A DNA stretch of 5,827 bases from positions 1-5,827 of the forward strand of contig DAVI01000048.1 of NCBI GenBank assembly GCA_002505495.1. Reading direction: 5' to 3'. The notes beneath the pieces are model-generated. The model made no database searches and was not told the DNA's origin. It saw only the letters and a program-made list of their open reading frames with translations. This document shows positions 1-4,808 of this stretch, in pieces (the first letter of the stretch is position 1; each line of letters starts with the position of its first letter). The DNA is from Euryarchaeota archaeon UBA59. GTDB taxonomy: Archaea; Thermoplasmatota; Poseidoniia; Poseidoniales; Thalassarchaeaceae. The position numbers and the translations under genes are program-made.

Positions 1-2
1 TC

Positions 3-461
3 CTCCCGCAAAAAGCGGGAAACACTGGCTTAACTGTAGCTATTACAGTTGTAGCAGTAGTATTTGGACTTGTGATTGTGACGGTTCTAGCAGGAATACT
101 ATATGTTTGGGCGAATAACCTCGCCAATGAAAAAATAGAGGGCACGTGGTATAACCCTACTCAAACCCTAACATATTCCGGCGACGGGGATTTGACAGAC
201 TCGACTAATACATTTGATGAATGGCGGGTTGATGGCAATATGTTGTACATGGTAGACCCATCCGAGCCGGGATATGAGTACTATTTCCGATATACAATTT
301 CTGACGATGTACTCTTCCTTGCCCCAATCGATTTTGATGAAACGGTAAAAGGCGAAGATTGTACTGCATATTCGAGGAAAGCTGCGGCCATAGACGGGGA
401 TGTATTTGAAGAAGAAGTAGCCAATGTCGCATGGCCTTCATGGTGTACGCCAGAAGAATAA
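3..461 (+). CDS. 5'-truncated membrane-anchored protein with pilin-like N-terminal helix
   Basis: A GTG at 72 could be read as the start, but the frame is open to the window edge. Codons 3-71 read as a short polar stretch (LPQKAGNTG) followed directly by a hydrophobic run, so the GTG lies inside a membrane helix (about 30-125) and the true start is off the window. The helix ends in ILYVWANNLA. A short basic segment, a Gly-rich turn and one N-terminal helix resemble archaeal type IV pilin-like or other class III signal-peptide proteins; the exact cleavage motif is not diagnostic. The remaining roughly 110 residues look extracytoplasmic and beta-rich, with regularly spaced Trp, Tyr and Gly (GTWYNP, DEWRVDG, YEYYFRY). 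Two cysteines (codons near 360 and 444) could form a disulfide. Stop is TAA at 459-461. Function is not recognised; a plain signal-anchor surface protein is the main alternative. Confidence 0.72.
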   Translation, partial: LPQKAGNTGLTVAITVVAVVFGLVIVTVLAGILYVWANNLANEKIEGTWYNPTQTLTYSGDGDLTDSTNTFDEWRVDGNMLYMVDPSEPGYEYYFRYTISDDVLFLAPIDFDETVKGEDCTAYSRKAAAIDGDVFEEEVANVAWPSWCTPEE

Positions 462-465
462 GTAT

Positions 466-485
466 TGACGCTTGTGGGTCTGAAC
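466..485 (+). repeat. Intergenic repeat, copy 1
   Basis: TGACGCTTGTGGGTCTGAAC lies in the 23-nt gap between two convergent genes, and its last base is the first plus-strand base of the minus-strand gene's stop codon. It matches the copy at 976-995 at 18 of 20 positions and the copy at 2793-2812 at 18 of 20. The sequence is seen directly. A role, such as transcription termination, a protein-binding site or a dispersed repeat, is inference only. Confidence 0.65.
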
Positions 486-919
486 TAGAACGGCGGAATA
501 TCTCGGCCTCTGTCAATATTTACACTATCCAACAAATCTTTTTCTTCGCTGGATAATTCCTTTTTTGTAGTCAAATCTCTCTTTGGTGACATAGGGGGAT
601 CTGGAGAAGACATCGGGGGGGCTGGGGATACAATTGATCTAATTCCGTGTCTGCTACCTCTGGAAATAGCCAATTCTAAGTCGGTCATTAACCATGCTGC
701 AACTACGAAAATCCCGAATACAGTTGTAATAATCCCGAAGATTAATTGGACCTTAATTCGAGTTTCCAAATCATCTATTTCTGTCATCTCATGAATACCC
801 TCACTAATTTCATTGCAAAAGAAAATGTAAATGATAACAATGATCGTTCTTGAGAAAAATCTTGTAAACCAGAAATTTACGCTTCCTTCAATTGTAGTCG
901 GTAGTTGACCACCTGACAT
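485..919 (-). CDS. Small membrane protein, one or two helices, Pro-rich tail
   Basis: The frame encodes 144 residues from the ATG at 919. Hydrophobic segments lie at about residues 14-35 and 57-78. A short linker between them carries EISEGIHEMTEIDD. After the second helix come a Pro/Ser/Met-rich linker (about 99-112) and a charged tail (KRDLTTKKELSSEEKD). A second in-frame ATG at 787 (Met45) would give a one-helix protein of 100 residues starting MTEIDDLETR. The longer form is preferred because the first 44 residues look like protein (polar start, then a clear helix). No Shine-Dalgarno site precedes either start. A TTATA stretch about 20 nt before the ATG at 919 could be a weak archaeal promoter. 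No family is recognised. Neighbours are convergent at its 3' end and divergent at its 5' end, so it is probably monocistronic. Confidence 0.6.
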   Translation of the reverse strand: MSGGQLPTTIEGSVNFWFTRFFSRTIIVIIYIFFCNEISEGIHEMTEIDDLETRIKVQLIFGIITTVFGIFVVAAWLMTDLELAISRGSRHGIRSIVSPAPPMSSPDPPMSPKRDLTTKKELSSEEKDLLDSVNIDRGRDIPPF

Positions 920-975
920 AGTAGTTTACTTATTCCTATAACACATAGACATTACTGTAATATTTCGTCCTTAAT

Positions 976-1010
976 TGACCCTTGTGAGTCTGAACCCTTG
1001 TGAGTTGACC
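976..1010 (+). repeat. Intergenic repeat, copy 2, with a second tandem unit
   Basis: The first unit TGACCCTTGTGAGTCTGAAC (976-995) is followed by a second, CCTTGTGAGTTGACC (996-1010). The CTTGTGAG cores start at 981 and 997, a period of 16 nt. The element lies between divergent genes, unlike copies 1 and 4, so a pure terminator role would not explain all copies. It sits just upstream of the TATA-like sequence of the next plus-strand gene and could contact regulators there; that is inference. Confidence 0.65.
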
Positions 1011-1013
1011 CAG

Positions 1014-1021
1014 CATACTTA
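1014..1021 (+). promoter_or_regulatory. Possible TATA box for the 1046 gene
   Basis: CATACTTA is centred about 28 nt before the ATG at 1046. That is where an archaeal TATA box would sit for a leaderless transcript. There is no Shine-Dalgarno-like sequence in front of this ATG, which fits leaderless translation. The match to a TATA consensus is only partial. Confidence 0.3.
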
Positions 1022-1045
1022 TGTCCCACATCCTCTAGCAAACCC

Positions 1046-1426
1046 ATGGGCGAATTAGATCCAAATTCTGCTGCCCCAAGTCCAACTTTTTTAGGTGACA
1101 GGAATTCAGTAGAAGAATTTCTTAAGCCAGAACGAAAAAGTAGGATTGTTGGGTTTTTGATTGGATTTTCCCTTCCCATTGCATTAATGATTATTGTTTT
1201 GTTAATTCTCTTATTTGCACTTCTCAATATTGGTGAGGACGTCAGAGAATTTGAATTGTTGGGCTATGGTTTACTAGGATTATTATTTGTTCTAACTGTT
1301 GTACCTATTACAAGCCTCATTATTGTAATTCGGGCTTGGATTAAAGGAAACACAGACCAGGCATATGGGGCTGGTAGTGTTCTGATGATTTGGATTGTTG
1401 TAATATTTTACTTCTTTACATTCTAA
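1046..1426 (+). CDS. Small three-helix membrane protein, unknown function
   Basis: The gene encodes 126 residues from the ATG at 1046 to the TAA at 1424-1426. The N-terminus (about 1-33) is soluble, with several Pro and Asn residues and charged residues (MGELDPNSAAPSPTF, then KPERKSR), and probably lies in the cytoplasm. Three strongly hydrophobic segments follow at about residues 34-61, 71-95 and 107-126. The second is followed by a short polar loop (RAWIKGNTDQAYG), and the protein ends inside or just after the third helix (IFYFFTF). A Pro-rich polar head followed by a few helices recalls small uncharacterised membrane proteins of marine archaea, but I cannot name a family. Base composition is low in G+C, as in its left neighbours. 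No catalytic or metal-binding motif is visible. Confidence 0.75.
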   Translation: MGELDPNSAAPSPTFLGDRNSVEEFLKPERKSRIVGFLIGFSLPIALMIIVLLILLFALLNIGEDVREFELLGYGLLGLLFVLTVVPITSLIIVIRAWIKGNTDQAYGAGSVLMIWIVVIFYFFTF

Positions 1427-1447
1427 AATTATACAATACAGTATCAT

Positions 1448-1474
1448 GTCCATGTGGGTCCAGACTCTACCCAC
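1448..1474 (+). repeat. Intergenic repeat, copy 3 (divergent), with hairpin
   Basis: GTCCATGTGGGTCCAGACTC (1448-1467) resembles the other copies with one gap and several changes. GTGGGT at 1454-1459 can pair with ACCCAC at 1469-1474, giving a 6-bp stem and a 9-nt loop. The ten bases GTCCAGACTC at 1458-1467 are the exact reverse complement of GAGTCTGGAC at 2787-2796 in copy 4. It lies 21 nt past the stop of the 1046 gene. No T-run follows the stem, so it is not a bacterial-type terminator. Confidence 0.45.
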
Positions 1475-1564
1475 GATTCACATGTTGACGGTGTTAATTC
1501 AATAAAACATCATTACCCTAAACGCTCTGTAATGTTCATAGGATGACTTCCTGAGTCACCTTCA

Positions 1565-1569
1565 GAGGT
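1565..1569 (+). promoter_or_regulatory. Shine-Dalgarno-like site for the 1574 gene
   Basis: GAGGT ends 4 nt before the ATG at 1574. The spacing is short but acceptable and supports this start. The leader upstream also holds an AT-rich stretch (TTCAATAAAAC, 1498-1508) that could be a TATA box, which is weaker evidence. Confidence 0.45.
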
Positions 1570-1573
1570 AGCC

Positions 1574-2761
1574 ATGGGAACTGTATTTGATAGCACACTG
1601 GAATTGGTATCCTTCATGCAGATATTCTTCGGAACATTGGTTCTGGCAGGACTCTATTTCGCAGCTAGACATTTTAGAGAAGGTCTGGCGCTGCCTGGAG
1701 TCCCAAGATTTGACTGGACGGTTCTTCTCCTCGGGTTATGGTGCTTCACTGGCATGATCATCGACGCTTGGGCCCACAAGCACGGTGAGGTCGATGATTC
1801 ATTCTTCACACCATGGCATGCAATCTGGTACTCCGGCTTCACCGCCTTCGCTGGCTACATCACCTTCGCGTTATGGCGCCTTCATGAAGGCGATTTCCCC
1901 AAGAGCCTGGCAAGCATCAAGGAGTTCCTCGGCAACATGCCGAACGGATACAGCGTCGGTGTTCTAGGCATGGTGCTCTTTGCCCTATCAGGGTTCGGTG
2001 ATATGCTGTGGCACACCTTCTTGGGAATCGAAGGAGGTACCGACATCCTGCTCTCCCCCACCCATCTGGGACTGGCCGTTGGTCTGATTCTATCGCTCAT
2101 GACTCCAGTGATGGCAGCGTGGTATGATTCCAAGAGTGGAACTAACCGCCTCCCCAGTCAAATCCTCATTCTGTTCGGCATCGGGGCCAGTTGGTCAGTC
2201 ATCACCCTGTTCACCAGTTTTGCCCACCATCAGACTCTGCCCTTCACTGACATCTGTGGGGTGGCCTCTAGTTGTAGCGAGGGTAACATCGGCTTGGAGA
2301 ATGGCATCACTTCTATTCTGCTACAGTCACTGATACTCTCTGGAGTTGTACTCTTGTTCATGCAGCGCTGGACTCCAGTCTTCGGCACCTTCACCCTACT
2401 GCTATCCATCAATGGCGTCGCCATCGCCGCCTTTGCTCCTGGTCAGCCTATTAATGCCTGGCAGCATCTCATCACTCCTGTACTCGCCGGACTCGCACTC
2501 GATTTCGTCTACACTCAAATTGGCGACAGAATCCGTTTGTTCTCATTCATGATTCCAGCCCTCCACACAGCGATATGGATGCTAGTCATGATCGGTTTCA
2601 ACGGTTGGCAGACCGCTGTGGTCGAGGGTGACCTCATGATATCACCACTAGGTTGGTCAGTCCATGCCACATTAGGCGCCATCTTCTTCGCTGGAGGCAT
2701 GGGAATACTGGTCTCTATTCTGACCCATCCTCCTAATCTGCCTGAAATAGTTGAAGACTAA
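1574..2761 (+). CDS. Polytopic membrane protein with conserved-looking His/Asp sites
   Basis: The gene encodes 395 residues with about 11 hydrophobic segments, roughly at 10-31, 48-66, 82-101, 125-147, 161-183, 194-216, 243-263, 267-288, 295-313, 321-345 and 358-384. Polar residues cluster at helix ends: DAWAHKHGE (64-72), FFTPWHAIWYSG (77-88), GFGDMLWHTFLGIE (140-153), LLSPTHLGLAVG (159-170), FAHHQ (216-220), AWQHL (295-299) and SVHATLG (362-368). From memory, bacteria, including actinobacteria, encode uncharacterised membrane proteins with a similar GDxLWHxxFGxE...SPTHL pattern; I know no assigned function. Buried His, Asp and Glu suggest metal or heme binding, or proton transfer, but this is inference. 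Cys228 and Cys234 lie in a polar loop and could form a disulfide. The ATG is supported by GAGGT just upstream. The C-terminus (PPNLPEIVED) is short and acidic. It converges with the ATPase gene across 53 nt. No transporter signature is visible. Confidence 0.85.
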   Translation: MGTVFDSTLELVSFMQIFFGTLVLAGLYFAARHFREGLALPGVPRFDWTVLLLGLWCFTGMIIDAWAHKHGEVDDSFFTPWHAIWYSGFTAFAGYITFALWRLHEGDFPKSLASIKEFLGNMPNGYSVGVLGMVLFALSGFGDMLWHTFLGIEGGTDILLSPTHLGLAVGLILSLMTPVMAAWYDSKSGTNRLPSQILILFGIGASWSVITLFTSFAHHQTLPFTDICGVASSCSEGNIGLENGITSILLQSLILSGVVLLFMQRWTPVFGTFTLLLSINGVAIAAFAPGQPINAWQHLITPVLAGLALDFVYTQIGDRIRLFSFMIPALHTAIWMLVMIGFNGWQTAVVEGDLMISPLGWSVHATLGAIFFAGGMGILVSILTHPPNLPEIVED

Positions 2762-2781
2762 TCTAGGTAAAACAGAGTGTG

Positions 2782-2812
2782 CTCACGAGTCTGGACGCTT
2801 GTGGATCTGAAC
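2782..2812 (+). repeat. Intergenic repeat, copy 4, with a degenerate second unit
   Basis: GGACGCTTGTGGATCTGAAC (2793-2812) matches copy 1 at 18 of 20 positions. It is preceded by a weaker unit, CTCACGAGTCTGGAC (2782-2796), about 16 nt upstream in phase, as in copy 2. It fills much of the 53-nt gap between two convergent genes and ends 2 nt from the ATPase gene's stop codon. Confidence 0.6.
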
Positions 2813-2814
2813 CA

Positions 2815-4719
2815 TCACTCCTCTTCGGTCAGGATGGGAATCAGAATCGGAATCGGACGAAGCACCGCGTCTCGCTCACCTATGAGGTCACCGGCCTGCA
2901 CTGAATCCTCGTCGATGTCCCACTCACCCTCAGGAGTGAATTCGTCTAGTGGTTGAGGCTCGTAGGGCCGCTTCGGCTTGCGTCGGGGCATCATCTGTTC
3001 ACCCGCATCCAATCGTGAAATCCGAGAGAGGCGGCGCTCAATCTCGAGCATCCGGTCAGCCATCTCGACCAGATCCTCGGGCTCCGCCCCGTCGATACCG
3101 TGGGCAATCAATTCCATCTCCGTCTCCAACCCTAGGAGTTCGTCCTGGTGGCTACGCAGACGGGTCTCAAGTCGGTCGAGGAAGGAGTCGCTCATCATGT
3201 CGACACGGGGGACGTCCGGCCTCGGAACCTCAAGGATGGTTGGTTCATCAGCTCGATTGATTCTCTCCCTCGCATCCTCCAATGCGCTCCTCTCCCTTCC
3301 CAAGTGGCGGGCGAGCAAGGAATCCACAGCGTCAGCTGAATCGTCAGGAATCAATTCTGGTGGTTGATATTCGTCAACTCTCGATTCCAATTCAGAGACT
3401 ATCTCGATGTTGGGCTGCGCCTCGCGCGGCAGCACATGGTCAAGCACATCCCGTACGATTCTCTGTCCCGTCTGCTCCGGATCCCACGCTACCAAGCCGT
3501 CTGAGCCACGCATCGGCAGTTCCTCGCCGGAGAGAATCAAGCGAACATCGTCGGTGCCGAGTGGCTCAGCACCCGCCTCGATTGCGAGCGATACCGTCTC
3601 AAATCCTGCCGCCGCCCGCCGCCAATCAGCCCCTGCGTGGGCAGCAACCGCCTGCAACTGCTCGTCAGAGAGTGCGAGGCCGCGACGGAGGGCACGGTTG
3701 CGGAGGTGGAGAAGGAGTGTGTCCGGCTCGGGAAGTCCGAGATTGACAGTGACCGCGGAGGCGAGTGAGCGAGCGAGTGAGCCGGAAGTTGCGACTTCTT
3801 GGTCGGCGGACAAGACCACCTGCACCCCGAGGTTGAGGCAGAGATCAACCATTATTCCGAGGGCGTGTGAGGCTTGCGCGTCCACCGAAATGAGTTGCAG
3901 GTCGTCGATTATCAACGCCTTGCACCCTTGCAAAGCCGAATCCCACCCATCTACGGGTGAGCCGGGGAAGGAGCCGCCGGAAATGAGTCGCACCTCCATC
4001 TCGGGAGACTGGTTCCAAAGTGTGTGACCAAGCGCCCACAAGAGGTGACTCTTGCCCGAACCGGCAGGGCCGACGACGACCAACGGGTTGAGCCGAGTGC
4101 CAGGATGGTCGACAACCTCGTTTGCAGCCGTCGTCGCTATTCTGTTCTCTGGACCAAGTTGCCATTTGTCCCAGACAAAGCGCTCGTTGGATTGCAGGAC
4201 TGGTGGCCACGCCGGGCGAGCAGCGACCAGTTCCTCTGCGACCGGTTCGAGAGGGCTTGGGGCGGTTGGCACCGGCGCCCCGGTACTCATCGCATGGCCT
4301 CGCCTCTGTTCGGCGGAGGGGCGCCGCGCCGAGCGTTGTTCAGCCAATACCTCTCTCCAGACCGGTATCGCCTCGTCGCGCGGCTCAACCTCTTCATCGG
4401 TGAGTGAAAAGCTCCAGGCGGGACTGTCTGCTGGAATCGATTCTCCGGCAATGTCGATGTCGGTCATCGGAGCGGTCGCCTCTACGCCCTGACGCAGCCT
4501 GCTCAATCGCTGTGCAGCGTGGCTTCCGAAGCCTCCTGTGCGCTCGCTGACGGCGGCGGCTGTCGTCTCGCGGAAGGGACCTTCGTATGGGCCCTCCATC
4601 GGCGGGCGATGACGGCGCTGGACATATTGACCGAGACTCGGGGACGGCCCCTCTCCATCTGCTCCCTTGAGAACTGAATGCATGGCCTTGTCAGAAAGCA
4701 TTCGACGGCTCTTCTCCAA
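2815..4719 (-). CDS. DnaA/Hda-like AAA+ ATPase with long extensions, no DnaA domain IV
   Basis: The protein has 634 residues from the TTG at 4719. Residues 1-175 are a charged, Pro/Ala-rich, probably disordered region. Residues 178-400 match DnaA domain III in order: RFVWDKWQLGPENRIATTAA (181-200) resembles the DnaA guide segment, with NPL at 211-213; Walker A is GPAGSGKS (217-224); Walker B is ALIIDDLQ (268-275); sensor 1 is VVLSADQ (301-307); box VII is SLARSLAS (314-321); PEPDT (330-334) follows; and sensor 2 is DWRRAAAG with Arg367. DnaA normally continues into a DNA-binding domain IV with a GGRDHTTV-like signature; none is present. Instead residues 440-634 hold acidic stretches, a coiled-coil-like helix region (about 511-570), a basic patch PRRKPKRP (578-585) and an acidic end. 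ATP binding is likely; direct DnaA-box binding is not. Possible roles are a replication-associated regulator like Hda or DiaA partners, or an ATPase acting on the product of the upstream gene. The start is uncertain: ATG at 4701 and 4683 are alternatives, and an ATC at 4749 lies behind a good ribosome site. Confidence 0.88.
   Translation of the reverse strand: MEKSRRMLSDKAMHSVLKGADGEGPSPSLGQYVQRRHRPPMEGPYEGPFRETTAAAVSERTGGFGSHAAQRLSRLRQGVEATAPMTDIDIAGESIPADSPAWSFSLTDEEVEPRDEAIPVWREVLAEQRSARRPSAEQRRGHAMSTGAPVPTAPSPLEPVAEELVAARPAWPPVLQSNERFVWDKWQLGPENRIATTAANEVVDHPGTRLNPLVVVGPAGSGKSHLLWALGHTLWNQSPEMEVRLISGGSFPGSPVDGWDSALQGCKALIIDDLQLISVDAQASHALGIMVDLCLNLGVQVVLSADQEVATSGSLARSLASAVTVNLGLPEPDTLLLHLRNRALRRGLALSDEQLQAVAAHAGADWRRAAAGFETVSLAIEAGAEPLGTDDVRLILSGEELPMRGSDGLVAWDPEQTGQRIVRDVLDHVLPREAQPNIEIVSELESRVDEYQPPELIPDDSADAVDSLLARHLGRERSALEDARERINRADEPTILEVPRPDVPRVDMMSDSFLDRLETRLRSHQDELLGLETEMELIAHGIDGAEPEDLVEMADRMLEIERRLSRISRLDAGEQMMPRRKPKRPYEPQPLDEFTPEGEWDIDEDSVQAGDLIGERDAVLRPIPILIPILTEEE
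3757..3780 (-). repeat. 12-nt tandem duplication in the arginine-finger region
   Basis: On the coding strand TCACTCGCTCGC is followed by TCACTCGCCTCC, encoding SLAR then SLAS (residues 314-321). On the plus strand this appears as a run of GAGT and GAGC words from 3761 to 3782. The two halves differ at two bases. It lies inside the stretch that aligns with DnaA box VII, where the arginine finger normally sits. Confidence 0.55.
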
Positions 4720-4753
4720 TTGTTCTTGGAGTAAGGTGCGTCGGCCGATGTGG

Positions 4754-4760
4754 TCACCTC
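4754..4760 (-). promoter_or_regulatory. Strong Shine-Dalgarno site in front of an in-frame ATC
   Basis: The coding strand reads GAGGTGA, then CCAC, then ATC (4749-4747), in frame with the ATPase gene. Site and spacing are good for initiation exactly at the ATC. From there the frame reads IGRRTLLQEQLEKSRRML with no stop. The TTG at 4719 has no such site. Either initiation is non-canonical, a base differs from the true sequence (ATG expected), or the site is fortuitous and a later start is used. Confidence 0.5.
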
Positions 4761-4776
4761 TTCTTCGCCGCAGGGA

Positions 4777-4802
4777 GCGGGCCCACTATCAACAATGCCC
4801 GC
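4777..4802 (-). other. Hairpin in the leader between the two minus-strand genes
   Basis: GCGGGC at 4777-4782 can pair with GCCCGC at 4797-4802, giving a 6-bp GC-rich stem with a 14-nt loop. It lies between the upstream gene's stop (4809-4811) and the downstream ribosome site. It could affect readthrough or processing of the shared transcript. No T-run follows, so it is not an intrinsic terminator of the bacterial kind. In this GC-rich region a 6-bp stem can arise by chance. Confidence 0.3.
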
Positions 4803-4808
4803 AGGGCA

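Noticed and set aside
4..20. Hairpin TCCCGC-AAAAA-GCGGGA at the left edge, terminator-like
   Set aside because: It lies inside the open frame of the first gene, has no T-run after it, and is followed directly by helix codons.
205..516. Minus-strand frame of 103 residues opposite the first gene
   Set aside because: The opposite strand carries a coherent helix plus beta-rich domain, and this frame also runs into the 3' end of the next minus-strand gene.
952..1227. Minus-strand frame of 91 residues opposite the 1046 gene
   Set aside because: It is antisense to a clear three-helix membrane protein and runs through the repeat region. There is no sign of a real product.
466..2812. Intergenic repeats as a CRISPR array or direct-repeat cluster
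   Set aside because: Copies are hundreds of bases apart, variable, and have no uniform spacers or nearby cas genes.
3407..4027. Long open frame on the plus strand (206 residues) opposite the ATPase gene, with several similar frames at 3282-3746 and 4024-4492
   Set aside because: They lie antisense to a gene with clear AAA+ motifs, are rich in Ser, Arg and Pro from GC-rich complement codons, and show no domain. They are shadow frames.
4503..4757. Minus-strand frame starting at a GTG (4757) that overlaps the ribosome-like site
   Set aside because: It overlaps the ATPase frame, has no domain, and its product does not look like a real protein. The ribosome site fits the in-frame ATC better.
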